The notes beneath the pieces are model-generated. The model searched no databases and was not told the DNA's origin. It saw only the letters and a program-made list of their open reading frames with translations. A DNA stretch of 37,053 nt from an uncultured Rhodanobacteraceae bacterium. Lineage in GTDB: Bacteria > Pseudomonadota > Gammaproteobacteria > Xanthomonadales > SZUA-5. A program made the position numbers and the translations under genes. Below are positions 16,068-24,670 of this stretch, one piece after another. The stretch spans positions 1-37,053 of the forward strand of contig CALEZI010000095.1 of NCBI GenBank assembly GCA_937928755.1. The letters are read 5' to 3'. Every line of letters begins with the position of its first letter. Position 1 is the first letter of the stretch.

Positions 16068-17179
16068 CGGCGAACTCCGGCCAGCCAACCCTGCGCGCCC
16101 TGCACCTGCGCCACACGTGCCGCGCGCCCGGCATCGATGCCGCCGACGGTCGGCCAACCCTGAAGCTGCCGGGTAACCAGATCGCACATCATCGCCACAT
16201 GATCGGCGCGATGGTTGAGTGCCGGGATGTAGCTCAGGCGCTCGCCACCGGCATGCACGAAGGTCTCCGCGTTCTGGTCGGCAATCTCTTCGAGCGTCTC
16301 CAGACAGTCGATCGAGAATCCAGGACAGGCGACGTCGACGCGGCGCACGCCGGCGCGGCCCCAGGCCTGCAAGGTCTGGTCGGTGTAGGGTTGCAGCCAG
16401 GGCTCGCGACCAACGCGCGACTGGAAACTGACGAACACTTCGGCCTCGCTCAATTCGAGCGCTTCGCGCAACAAACGCGCGGTGACCTGACACTGGCAAT
16501 AGTAGGGGTCGCCATTGATCAGGTAGCGCCCCGGGATGCCGTGAAAACTGAGCAGCAGGCGCTCGCCGCGCCCATGTGCCTGCCAGTGCTCGCGGACGCT
16601 GGCTGCCAGTGCCCCAATGTAACCCGGCTCGCGATAGTAGTCGCTGACGAAACGCAGCTCGGGCAACCAGCGCCAGCGCTGCAACTGGCGGCTGACAGCG
16701 TCGAAGACCGAAGCCGTGGTGCTGCCCGAGTATTGCGGGTACAGCGGCACGATCAACAGACGACGCAGCCCCTGGCCACGCAGGTCCTCCAGCACTTCAC
16801 GCAGATTCGGATTGCCGTAGCTCATCGCCAGCACCACCTTCGGCGCCGCGGCGCCGAGCGCCTGCTGCAACTGCGTGCGAACTGCATCGACCAGCGCCTG
16901 GCTGCCGACCAGCAACGGCGAACCCTGCTCGGTCCACACACTCGCGTAAGCGCGCGCCGAGCGTGCTGGGCGGATGCGCAGGATCACGCCGTGCAGGATC
17001 AGCCACCAAAGCCAGCGCGGCGTTTCCACCACGCGCGGGTCGGACAGGAATTCCGCCAGATAGCGACGCAGCGCGGGAGCTGTCGGCGCGTCCGGCGTGC
17101 CCAGGTTGACCAGGACCACCGCGGTGAGCTCCGACTGCTGGTGCCCCTGCTGCTGCGTGCTGCCGAGAAACTTCGCCAT
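16064..17179 (-). CDS. hemH: Ferrochelatase
   Basis: HemH inserts ferrous iron into protoporphyrin IX to make protohaem, the last step of the pathway. The 371 residues show VVLVNLGTPD at the start, LYPQYSGSTTASVFD in the middle, the catalytic histidine in LLLSFHGIPGRYL (His213), and the conserved glutamate in CPGFSIDCLETLEEI near the C-terminus. It is a peripheral membrane protein acting at the inner face of the cytoplasmic membrane. The ATG at 17179 leaves an N-terminal polar leader of about 16 residues, and longer readings upstream are not credible. It forms a two-gene unit with the hydrolase. The region upstream holds a lone palindromic repeat copy. Confidence 0.96.
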   Translation of the reverse strand: MAKFLGSTQQQGHQQSELTAVVLVNLGTPDAPTAPALRRYLAEFLSDPRVVETPRWLWWLILHGVILRIRPARSARAYASVWTEQGSPLLVGSQALVDAVRTQLQQALGAAAPKVVLAMSYGNPNLREVLEDLRGQGLRRLLIVPLYPQYSGSTTASVFDAVSRQLQRWRWLPELRFVSDYYREPGYIGALAASVREHWQAHGRGERLLLSFHGIPGRYLINGDPYYCQCQVTARLLREALELSEAEVFVSFQSRVGREPWLQPYTDQTLQAWGRAGVRRVDVACPGFSIDCLETLEEIADQNAETFVHAGGERLSYIPALNHRADHVAMMCDLVTRQLQGWPTVGGIDAGRAARVAQVQGAQGWLAGVRR

Positions 17180-17467
17180 GCCAGGTTGTGCTCCACCGTG
17201 CAGATAAGGTGGGCAAGCATGCGCGATTAGCCCGCATTTCTCACACCGGTTGCGGATGATCGCGAAGGGCATTGAGCCGAGCGCAAGGCGCGACGGCGAA
17301 GAATCGTCGTTCCAGCGGAGCTGGAGAGCGTCCAGACAGGTCTGGACCCACCAGAGCCGGAGCGGGTCAGGGTTGCACGCGGCAGTCGAGCAGCCGTCTT
17401 CTCGCAGCGCTTGCGTGCTGATACACTCATGCCATCGGCTGTGACGCTGGTCAAGATAATAAAAACA
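17180..17467. other. Divergent intergenic region with a repeat copy
   Basis: The 288-bp gap between hemH and the IPTL-CTERM gene must contain both promoters. One copy of the GTCCAGAC repeat family is present at 17330-17347, with the centre AG. No gene was found, and no promoter could be singled out with confidence. Confidence 0.6.
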
Positions 17468-18397
17468 ATGAACATTCGAAGCGCCATCACGGCGGCACTT
17501 CTGGCTGGCGGCTTGCTGTCCGGAGGCTTGGCCTCTGCGGCATCCGGATTCGTCGTCAATTCCGACGATGTTGGTGTGCGCGACTTCGACTCGCTGCACC
17601 GGGTCGAACTTTCCAGCGGTCAGGCGATCAAGGTCGGCGAAGTTCGCGTCAGCGAAAGCTCGGCGCCGTTCGCTGACGTCGAAGGCCTGGCAATGAGCCC
17701 CGGCGGCGTGCTCTACGGTATCGACGACGCCAGCAAGACACTGCTGCAGATCGACATCCAGAGTGGTCGCGGCATGGCGGTGAATGGCCGCGAAGGCAAC
17801 ACCGGATTGCCGCGGACGACCAACTTCGATTTCGGCCTGACCTTCGACTGCAGCGGCGCGCTTTATGCCAGTTCCGACAGTCGTCGCAGCCTCTACCGGA
17901 TCGACACCAGCACCGGCGTGGCCACCCTGGTCGGCGTCGAAGGTGGCCTCGGCGCACAGATCACCGGCCTGGCGGCACGCCGCGACGGGGTCTACGGGAT
18001 CGGTTCGTCCGGCGACGAAAACCTCTATCGCATCGACACCACCACCGGTCAGGCAAGCCTGGTCGGTGCGCTCGGGGCAGGCCTGCAGTTTACCGATGGC
18101 GGGCTCGACTTCGATGCTGCCGGCCAACTGTGGGGCGTCGCCGACATGACCGGCAGCTCGATCAACGCCGAGCCGAGCATCCTGTTTCGTATCGACCCGG
18201 CGAGCGGCGCTGCCACCCAGGTTGGAACCACGCTGACTGGCGTCGAGAGCCTGGCGATCACCGAGCCGGTGTGCACGGCACCAGAAGGGGAGCCGATTCC
18301 ACCGGCGATTCCGACGCTGGGCGGGCCCGGGCTCGGCCTGCTCGCCGCGTTGTTGGCACTGTTGGCGATGGTTGCGCTGCGTCCGCAGCAACGCTGA
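17468..18397 (+). CDS. Secreted beta-propeller-like protein with IPTL-CTERM tail
   Basis: This 309-residue protein has a signal peptide (about residues 1-25, ending in LASAA) and several repeats of a strand motif ending in L(Y/F)RIDxxTGxAxLVG, seen at about 145, 190 and 242, which fits a beta-propeller. The C-terminus reads PPAIPTLGGPGLGLL followed by a hydrophobic helix and a basic end (RPQQR). That is the IPTL-CTERM sorting signal, recognised in related bacteria by exosortase H, which cleaves it and anchors or releases the protein at the surface. The WG that usually follows IPTLxx is replaced by PG here. The ATG at 17468 lies after an AT-rich stretch; upstream readings do not give a good signal peptide. 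The protein's ligand is unknown. Confidence 0.85.
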   Translation: MNIRSAITAALLAGGLLSGGLASAASGFVVNSDDVGVRDFDSLHRVELSSGQAIKVGEVRVSESSAPFADVEGLAMSPGGVLYGIDDASKTLLQIDIQSGRGMAVNGREGNTGLPRTTNFDFGLTFDCSGALYASSDSRRSLYRIDTSTGVATLVGVEGGLGAQITGLAARRDGVYGIGSSGDENLYRIDTTTGQASLVGALGAGLQFTDGGLDFDAAGQLWGVADMTGSSINAEPSILFRIDPASGAATQVGTTLTGVESLAITEPVCTAPEGEPIPPAIPTLGGPGLGLLAALLALLAMVALRPQQR

Positions 18398-18521
18398 GCC
18401 TGCAACCCGTTCATTGCTGCATCATTCGCTGTACGGCATGCTGGGTTCCACTGGCTCCCTGACCCATTGCTGTCTCGGCTGCAGGTCCTGGTTGCCTCCC
18501 TGCCATACAGGAGCTGTGTAG

Positions 18522-19220
18522 ATGCGACGCGTACTGACCATTTTTCCCGCACTGCTGCTGACGATCGCAACACTGGCGCTGCTGGCGAGCACGCCCGCAT
18601 TGGCTGGACGCAAGGAACAGAAGCGCGCCGAGTCGGCCCTGGCGGTACTCAAGCAGGTGCAATCCACACCCGACAGCGAGATTCCGGCGTCCCTGCTGTC
18701 CAAGGCTTATGCGATCGCCGTGATTCCGGAGGTCGTCAAGATCGGCCTGGTGGTTGGCGGCCGCCACGGCAAGGGCTTGATTTCGGTGCGCCAAGCCGAC
18801 GGAACCTGGTCGAATCCCGCCTACATCTCGTTGACCGGAGGCAGTTTCGGGTTCCAGGCCGGCGTGCAATCGGCCGACATCATCCTGGTCTTCCGCACGC
18901 CGCGCGGTGTCGACAACCTGGTCGCCGGCAAGTTCACGCTTGGCGCCGATGCCTCGGTGGCGGCCGGACCGGTCGGCCGTCAGGGCTCCGCCGCCACCGA
19001 TATCGAACTCAAGGCGGAGATTCTTGCCTACGCGCGTGCCCGCGGCCTGTTCGCCGGTGTCGCGCTCGACGGCTCGGTACTGGCACTCGACTACGACGCC
19101 ATCGAGCGCGTCTACGGTGGCGGCACCTCGCCACGCGCATTGTTCGAAGGCAGGGTGCAGGGCGCACCTGGCTACATCGTTGATTTCCGAGACCAGCTCG
19201 AAGAACAGACTTCGAACTGA
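18522..19220 (+). CDS. SYLF-domain (Ysc84-like) secreted protein
   Basis: The 232-residue protein has a signal peptide (about residues 1-28, ending ALAG) and a SYLF domain. Typical features are LSKAYAIAVIPEVVKIGLVVGGRHGKGLISV, a central GSFGFQAGVQSADIILVF, and GRQGSAATDIELKAEILAYARARGLFAG. In eukaryotes the SYLF domain binds lipids and phosphoinositides; in bacteria the function is mostly unknown, perhaps with the envelope. AGGAG sits eight bases before the ATG. It is followed 108 bp later by tatA, and may be transcribed separately; there is no clear link in function. Confidence 0.9.
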   Translation: MRRVLTIFPALLLTIATLALLASTPALAGRKEQKRAESALAVLKQVQSTPDSEIPASLLSKAYAIAVIPEVVKIGLVVGGRHGKGLISVRQADGTWSNPAYISLTGGSFGFQAGVQSADIILVFRTPRGVDNLVAGKFTLGADASVAAGPVGRQGSAATDIELKAEILAYARARGLFAGVALDGSVLALDYDAIERVYGGGTSPRALFEGRVQGAPGYIVDFRDQLEEQTSN

Positions 19221-19328
19221 ATTCCCGGTGCGGTGCGCCGTCGAGGTGCCGGACGGAACGCCCACCTTGTCATCTGCCATTGACCCGCGAGGGTTATGCT
19301 CGCGCGTCGATAGCCACTGGAGTAGATC

Positions 19329-19550
19329 ATGGGAACCTGGAGCATCACCCATTGGGTCGTGGTCTTGATCGTCGTGCTGCTGGTGTTCGGCACCAAGCGC
19401 CTGCGCAATATCGGCAGCGACCTCGGCGCGGCCCTCAAGGGGTTCAAACAGGGCATGGCCGAAGGCAGCGAGCCGGCGAAGCTGGAAGCCGACCCGAAAC
19501 CGGCGGAAACGGCCGTTCAAGGCGACAAAGAGTCGATGCCGAAGAGCTGA
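19329..19550 (+). CDS. tatA: Twin-arginine translocase subunit TatA
   Basis: TatA is the pore-forming subunit of the twin-arginine export system, which moves folded proteins across the inner membrane. The 73-residue protein has an N-terminal helix, then the canonical hinge FGTKRLRNIGSDLGAALKGFKQGM, then a charged tail. GGAG precedes the ATG by about six bases. tatB begins five bases after its stop, so tatABC form one operon. Confidence 0.95.
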   Translation: MGTWSITHWVVVLIVVLLVFGTKRLRNIGSDLGAALKGFKQGMAEGSEPAKLEADPKPAETAVQGDKESMPKS

Positions 19551-19555
19551 CCCCG

Positions 19556-19858
19556 GTGTTCGACGTCGGCTTTTCAGAGTTGATGCTGATCGCGGTGGTT
19601 GCGCTGCTGGTGCTTGGTCCCGAGCGTCTGCCCGGTGCCGCGCGCACCGTCGGCGCGCTGCTGCGCAAGGCGCGCGCGAGCTTCGAGGCGGTCAAGGCGG
19701 AGGTCGAACGCGAGGTTCGCGACGAAGAACTCAAGCGCGTGCTCAAGAGCATGCCGCAGCCGTCGGAGACCCTGCGCAGCCTGAGCGAACCGCTTGAGCG
19801 CGAGGCCCGCGACATCAAAGACGCGATCAAGACCATCGACGATGAAGCCCGCCGCTGA
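19556..19858 (+). CDS. tatB: Twin-arginine translocase subunit TatB
   Basis: TatB works with TatC to recognise twin-arginine signal peptides. This 100-residue protein starts at a GTG, giving MFDVGFSELMLIAVVALLVLG with Glu8, the conserved glutamate of the family, followed by PERLPGAARTVG at the hinge, and a long charged amphipathic helix. It overlaps tatC by 17 bases. A longer reading upstream would overlap tatA and is not family-like. Confidence 0.94.
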   Translation: MFDVGFSELMLIAVVALLVLGPERLPGAARTVGALLRKARASFEAVKAEVEREVRDEELKRVLKSMPQPSETLRSLSEPLEREARDIKDAIKTIDDEARR

Positions 19859-20597
19859 CGACGACGATGGCGGCCAGGGTTTTCTCACCCACCTGGTCGA
19901 ATTGCGAACGCGGCTGCTCTACGCCGTCGCCGGCTGGCTGTTGCTGGCGCTGGCGCTGATGCCCTTCGGCAACCGGCTCTACGGCATGCTGGCGACACCG
20001 TTCACGGCGACCCTGCCCGAAGGGGCGCAGATGATCGCCATCGACCCGGCCTCGCCGTTCTTCACGCCGCTGAAGTTGAGTTTTTTCGTGGCGCTGATCA
20101 TCGCCATGCCGTGGGTGCTTTACCAGTTGTGGTCGTTCGTGGCGCCGGGGCTTTACCGGCATGAACAACGCCTGGCGATGCCACTTCTGGTGTCGAGCAC
20201 ACTGCTGTTCTACGCCGGTTGTGCCTTCGCCTATTACCTGGTGTTGCCGACCGTGTTCGCCTTCATGCAGGCCGTCGCGCCGGAGGGCGTGGCGGTGATG
20301 ACCGACATCAGCCGCTACCTGGACTTCGTGCTGGTGATCTTCCTGGCTTTCGGCGTGACCTTCGAAGTGCCGGTGGCGACCGTCATCCTGGTCGCGCTCG
20401 GCTGGGTCAGCATCGAGCAGTTGAAAGCCGCACGCTCATACGTGGTGGTGGCCGCATTCGTGATCGCCGCGATACTCACGCCGCCGGACGTGGTCAGCCA
20501 GCTGATGCTGGCCATTCCGATGTGCATCCTCTACGAGATCGGCATCATCACGGCGCGCATCGTCATCAAGCGGCCGGCGACGGTAGCGCCGGAGTAA
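19842..20597 (+). CDS. tatC: Twin-arginine translocase subunit TatC
   Basis: TatC is the polytopic core that binds the twin-arginine signal. The 251-residue protein has six transmembrane helices, the first preceded by THLVELRTRLLYA with its conserved glutamate, and the family features WSFVAPGLYRHEQR and FGVTFEVPV. The ATG at 19842 lies within the end of tatB. After its stop the next gene lies convergent at 20704. The order tatA-tatB-tatC is standard for gammaproteobacteria; tatD is absent. Confidence 0.96.
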   Translation: MKPAADDDDGGQGFLTHLVELRTRLLYAVAGWLLLALALMPFGNRLYGMLATPFTATLPEGAQMIAIDPASPFFTPLKLSFFVALIIAMPWVLYQLWSFVAPGLYRHEQRLAMPLLVSSTLLFYAGCAFAYYLVLPTVFAFMQAVAPEGVAVMTDISRYLDFVLVIFLAFGVTFEVPVATVILVALGWVSIEQLKAARSYVVVAAFVIAAILTPPDVVSQLMLAIPMCILYEIGIITARIVIKRPATVAPE

Positions 20598-20703
20598 CGG
20601 TGCTGGTTGTTGCTGTCGGTGTTGGTAACAGCGCGTTCCGGCACGGCGCCCCGCGCATTTCGCTTCCGACCAATCCCGACAGCAACCGCCAATAGCGGCC
20701 CTT

Positions 20704-21387
20704 TCAGATCGGCGGTGGCGGGGGCTCGCTCGGCGTGGCCGGCGCGTTCGGCACCAGTTCGACATCACCGTAGATCTCGGCATAAGCCTCGTAGGCCGCA
20801 CCGAGCAGCACCGGCACCAGCACCAGCAGGCCGAGCCCAAGCGGCACGATCGCCAGCAGGGTTAGCACGATGCAGGCGGCCCAGAACACCACCACCGCCG
20901 GCAAATTGGCGATCACGCCGTCGAGGCTGGACTTCAGCGCCTGGGGCGCTTCCATCTGTCGGAACAGTACCAGCGGCACGGCGAAGTAGGTCAACGCGAT
21001 CACCACCAGGGAGATCAGCGCGCCAAGTACCCAGCCGATGAAGCCGCCCGACAATGCGGCCTGCAGCAACGACCCCAGCATTGGCACCAACGACACGATG
21101 GCCAGGTGCACCATGCGGTCCTGGTCGCCGAAGGCGCTCCACAGGTCGTCGAACTGCATTGTCCTGCCGGTCGCCTGGCCACGCAGGCTGCGCAACATGC
21201 CGGCATACAAAAAGGTAGCTACCACCGGCACCAGGATCTGGCCCAACCAGGGAATCCACGCGAGCACGAAAGCAATCAGCAAAGTGACCGCGACCATGCC
21301 GATCAACAGCCCGCCGCCCGCCTTGAAACCCGCCCATCCGCCTTGCAGCCAGTTGATCCCCGCGCCCGGGTCCACGCTCCTGATCAT
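20704..21387 (-). CDS. BPSS1780-family membrane protein
   Basis: This 227-residue integral membrane protein starts with INWLQGGWAGFKAGGGLLIG, which fits the GWxxF/K pattern near the start of BPSS1780-family proteins. About five hydrophobic segments are visible, and the tail is proline-rich (PSEPPPPPI). The function is unknown. The ATG at 21387 is chosen because the preceding residues in the same frame are not family-like. It is divergent from the membrane protein at 21531. Confidence 0.8.
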   Translation of the reverse strand: MIRSVDPGAGINWLQGGWAGFKAGGGLLIGMVAVTLLIAFVLAWIPWLGQILVPVVATFLYAGMLRSLRGQATGRTMQFDDLWSAFGDQDRMVHLAIVSLVPMLGSLLQAALSGGFIGWVLGALISLVVIALTYFAVPLVLFRQMEAPQALKSSLDGVIANLPAVVVFWAACIVLTLLAIVPLGLGLLVLVPVLLGAAYEAYAEIYGDVELVPNAPATPSEPPPPPI

Positions 21388-21530
21388 CGCCCCACCCTCG
21401 CCATTCGCAACGGCCACAGCATAACGCCACGTCGACGTGCGTAGGCATCCAGCACGCCGCCAACGATCGGAGGACACAGAATGGGTTTACCATCCAGAAG
21501 CCAATCCGGCGCCACCACGAGGACAGCCCC

Positions 21531-22202
21531 ATGAGCGACGCCCCGGAGCAACAACCCGCAACCCCGCCACCGCGGGCCGATTATCAGCGCGCCGCACAGG
21601 ACGCAATGCACAGCGCGAAGTCCGCCGCCAAGGATGCATTCGCCACGTTCATGAAGCTGATCTACAACCCTGTCGGCGCGCTGCCGGAAGCCTACGGCGC
21701 GCTGGCACCGGCGCAGGCGATCGGCGTTGGAGCGGTATTCGCCGTGGTTGCCGTGATCTGCCTGCTGATCAGTGGTGGCGGCGTGCTGGCGATGGCCAGC
21801 GGCGGCATGATGTCGATGGGATTCAAGGGTTTCCTGATCGGGCTGGGCACGACACTCGGCGCTGCCGCCGGCATCGCCGCCGGCAGTTGGTTGTCGCGCA
21901 TCCTGTGCCGCGGTCAGGGCAACCTCGCCTTCGACATCTTCATCGGCGGCGCAGCGTTGCTGCCGATCGGCCTCGGCACGTTGGCCAGTTACCTGCTCGG
22001 CGTCGTCGGCATCGGCGGTCCGATCGGCCAGTTGCCGATGCTGGTGGGCATCAGCCTGATGGTGCTGGTGGTGTTTACCGGACTGGCGCGCGTCGCCGGC
22101 ATCAAGGAGGGCCTGGCCAGTTACCTGGTCGCCGGCGTGTTGGCGGCAGGCATGTTGGTCGCCTACCTGATCGGGCGGATGCTGGTCGGGATCCTGTACT
22201 GA
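21531..22202 (+). CDS. Yip1-like membrane protein of unknown function
   Basis: I could not assign a firm family. The 223-residue protein has a polar, proline-rich N-terminus of about 40 residues, a short cytoplasmic helix, then five hydrophobic segments that begin near residues 66, 100, 140, 172 and 202, with many glycines. This layout resembles Yip1-domain-type membrane proteins. It is divergent from the BPSS1780-family gene, and convergent with the GspE-like gene across a repeat pair. A role in membrane organisation is a guess only. Confidence 0.7.
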   Translation: MSDAPEQQPATPPPRADYQRAAQDAMHSAKSAAKDAFATFMKLIYNPVGALPEAYGALAPAQAIGVGAVFAVVAVICLLISGGGVLAMASGGMMSMGFKGFLIGLGTTLGAAAGIAAGSWLSRILCRGQGNLAFDIFIGGAALLPIGLGTLASYLLGVVGIGGPIGQLPMLVGISLMVLVVFTGLARVAGIKEGLASYLVAGVLAAGMLVAYLIGRMLVGILY

Positions 22203-22216
22203 GCGGCTCCTGGTGG

Positions 22217-22276
22217 GTCCAGACTTGTCTGGTCGCTTTTCCCGACCCGGCGAGAAACGTCCAGACAAGTCTGGAC
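22217..22276. repeat. GTCCAGAC repeat pair, head to head
   Basis: Two palindromic cores, 22217-22234 (TT centre, one mismatch at the end) and 22259-22276 (AA centre), are inverted relative to each other with a 24-bp spacer. They sit between two convergent genes, where they could end transcripts. Confidence 0.88.
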
Positions 22277-22297
22277 CCCAAAATCCACGGCCGCCGC

Positions 22298-24145
22298 TCA
22301 CTCGATCGGCGGCAATACCCCGAGCACTTCTTCGATGGTGGTGGTGCCGCGGGCGACGTGCATGGCCGCCGACAGTCGCAGCGGGCGCATGCCTTCCTTC
22401 AGCGCAGCCTCGGTGAACTTGGCCAGTTCGATGGTCGGGTTGATCATGCTGCGCAGAGTTGGCGAGATCTTCAGCATCTCGTAGATGCCGGTGCGGCCCA
22501 GGTAACCGGTGTTGCGGCACTCCAGGCAACCGACCGGAGCACCGATGCGTTTGGGCACTTCTGCGCGCCACGGATGGCACAACGCCTTCCACTTGATCTC
22601 GTCGACCTTGGCGTCGAGGCGCTTGCAGTGCGGGCACAACGTGCGCACCAGGCGCTGCGCCATGATGCCGACGATGGTGCCCTGCAGCAGGTAATACGGC
22701 GCACCCAGATCCATCAGGCGCTGGATGGCGCTGGCGGCGTCGTTGGTGTGCAGCGTCGACAGCACCAGGTGGCCGGTCAGTGCCGCCTGGATCGCCATCT
22801 GTGCGGTTTCCAGGTCGCGGATTTCGCCGACCATGATGATGTCCGGGTCCTGGCGCAGCAGCGTGCGCACGCCTTCGGCGAATCCAAGATCGATGTTGTG
22901 CTGCACCTGCATCTGGTTGAACTCGGGCGCCACCATCTCGATCGGGTCCTCGACCGTGCAGACGTTGATTTCCGGGGTCGCCAGGCGCTTCAGCGTCGAA
23001 TACAACGTGGTGGTCTTGCCCGAGCCGGTCGGGCCGGTCACCAGCACGATGCCGTTGGGCACCGCGATCATCGCCTCCCACAGCTTGCCTTCGCGATCGG
23101 AAAATCCGAGCTGGGCGAATTCTTTGACCACGATGTCGGGATCGAAGATGCGCATCACGACCTTCTCGCCGAATGCTGTCGGCATCGTCGACAGGCGCAT
23201 TTCGACTTCGCGCCCGGACGGGCTGCGCGCTTTCAGGCGGCCGTCCTGCGGACGCCGCTTCTCGGCCAGGTCCATGCGTCCGAGTACCTTGATGCGCGCG
23301 GTCACACCAACCATCACCGGCGTCGGCAACTCGAAGGTCTTGTGCATGATGCCGTCGATGCGGAAGCGCACCAGGGAGAGTTCGCGCCGCGGCTCCAGAT
23401 GAATGTCGCTGGCGCGCTGCTCGAAGGCGTACTGCAACAGCCAGTCGACGATCTGCACGATGTGCTGGTCGTCGGCGCCGAGGTTGGCGCTCTTGCCGAG
23501 TTCCAGCAATTGCTCGAAATTGATGATCTTGCTGCTGACGTCGCGATGGCTGTCGCGATCCTTCTGGTCCTTGGCCTTGCGCACGCTGCGGGTGACGCCA
23601 TAGAACTCCATCAGATAGCGCGACACATCGAGCGGATTGGCCACCACGCATTGAACTTCCCGGCGCAGGATGTGCGCCAGATCGGCACGCCAGCTGTCGA
23701 TCATTGGCTCGCTGGTGGCGAACACCACATGTTCGGGCGTCACCGCCACCGGCAGGATGCGATAGCGCTGGGCGTAGGCCTGGCCAATGACCTCGGTGAC
23801 CTCGCCCATCTTGATCTTCATCGGGTCGATCTTGAAGTACGGCAACCCGGCCTGCTCGGCCAGCCATTCGGTCAGGTGTTCCAGCGTCAGCGTCTTGCCC
23901 GGTTCCAGCGCGTTCTTCGGCTTCAGGTTGGCGATTACCACCAGCGGGTGCAGGTCCAGGCGACCCTGCCCGGAGCGCGCATCGAGCAGCACGCGATCGC
24001 CATCCTCCTGCGTCAGCGCACCGTCTTCGATCAGCGCCGCCACGACTTGCGCCAGCACCAGTTTGTGATTGGGCGTGAAGCGCGGCGCGACAACGTCCAT
24101 CGACAGTTCGCCCGGAACCACACGCGCTTGCTTGACCGTTGACAT
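22298..24145 (-). CDS. GspE/PulE-family secretion ATPase (solitary)
   Basis: Such hexameric ATPases power type II secretion or type IV pilus assembly at the inner membrane. The 615-residue protein has an N-terminal domain of about 200 residues with MSHA/GspE-like features, then the ATPase core: Walker A GPTGSGKT at 371-378, CTVEDPIE, Walker B DPDIIMVGE at 433-441, and the His box LSTLHTNDAASA. Four cysteines (504, 507, 540, 543, in CPHC and CLEC) form the zinc module found in GspE/PilB proteins. No pilin, secretin or platform protein gene is next to it, so the partner system lies elsewhere. Both PilB-like and GspE-like roles remain possible. The ATG at 24145 is normal for the family. Confidence 0.93.
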   Translation of the reverse strand: MSTVKQARVVPGELSMDVVAPRFTPNHKLVLAQVVAALIEDGALTQEDGDRVLLDARSGQGRLDLHPLVVIANLKPKNALEPGKTLTLEHLTEWLAEQAGLPYFKIDPMKIKMGEVTEVIGQAYAQRYRILPVAVTPEHVVFATSEPMIDSWRADLAHILRREVQCVVANPLDVSRYLMEFYGVTRSVRKAKDQKDRDSHRDVSSKIINFEQLLELGKSANLGADDQHIVQIVDWLLQYAFEQRASDIHLEPRRELSLVRFRIDGIMHKTFELPTPVMVGVTARIKVLGRMDLAEKRRPQDGRLKARSPSGREVEMRLSTMPTAFGEKVVMRIFDPDIVVKEFAQLGFSDREGKLWEAMIAVPNGIVLVTGPTGSGKTTTLYSTLKRLATPEINVCTVEDPIEMVAPEFNQMQVQHNIDLGFAEGVRTLLRQDPDIIMVGEIRDLETAQMAIQAALTGHLVLSTLHTNDAASAIQRLMDLGAPYYLLQGTIVGIMAQRLVRTLCPHCKRLDAKVDEIKWKALCHPWRAEVPKRIGAPVGCLECRNTGYLGRTGIYEMLKISPTLRSMINPTIELAKFTEAALKEGMRPLRLSAAMHVARGTTTIEEVLGVLPPIE

Positions 24146-24278
24146 TTGTTGCGCTCGTACGTGGCTTGAGCGTGCATCCTACCCCTACAGCGGTCGCTGG
24201 CGTGCGCGGCAGCAGACGCAACAGCGCAGCCATCGTTCCACCCTGCGGGCCACCCTCGCAACAGACCAGGGAAATCTC

Positions 24279-24635
24279 ATGAGCAACAAGATCATCCAGC
24301 GCTTCGAAGTTGGCACCCGCATGTCGGAAATGAGCGTCTACAACGGTATCGCGCACCTCGCCGGACAGGTCGCCGAAGATGGCGGCGCCGACATCAGCGG
24401 CCAGACACGACAGGTCCTGGCCGCCATCGACGCCCTGCTGGCGCGCGCCGGCAGCGACAAGACCAAGATCCTGATGGCGCAGATCTACCTGTCCGACGTG
24501 CGCGACTTTGCGGCGATGAACGCGGTGTGGGACGAGTGGGTGGTCGCCGGACACACCCCGCCGCGCGCAACCGTGCAGGCGCCGCTGGCGCGACCGGAAT
24601 GGCGCGTCGAGATTGTGGTGACTGCGGCGGTGTGA
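24279..24635 (+). CDS. RidA/YjgF-family protein
   Basis: RidA proteins deaminate reactive enamine and imine intermediates; they are small trimers in the cytoplasm. This 118-residue member shows MSEMSVYNGIAHLAGQVAED at the start, the conserved QIYLSDVRDFAAMNAVWDEWV and the C-terminal PPRATVQAPLARPEWRVEI, where the arginine is the key substrate-binding residue. AGGGA lies before the ATG. It is divergent from the GspE-like gene. Members of this length and pattern often fall in a distinct Rid subgroup, so classic RidA activity is likely but not certain. Confidence 0.9.
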   Translation: MSNKIIQRFEVGTRMSEMSVYNGIAHLAGQVAEDGGADISGQTRQVLAAIDALLARAGSDKTKILMAQIYLSDVRDFAAMNAVWDEWVVAGHTPPRATVQAPLARPEWRVEIVVTAAV

Positions 24636-24670
24636 AGAGCGGGTGTTGGATGTAGGTGAGCGCTGCTGTT

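Noticed and set aside
15207..17179. A haem-related specific enzyme activity for the hydrolase beside hemH
   Set aside because: The gene overlap supports co-expression only; no residue pattern points to a haem substrate, so no function was assigned.
20610..20685. A possible terminator between tatC and the BPSS1780-family gene
   Set aside because: TTGCTGTCGG pairs with CCGACAGCAA, but the loop is over 50 bases and no T-tract follows.
21437..24142. A 901-residue open frame on the plus strand opposite the GspE-like gene
   Set aside because: It overlaps a convincing gene on the other strand and has no credible domain.
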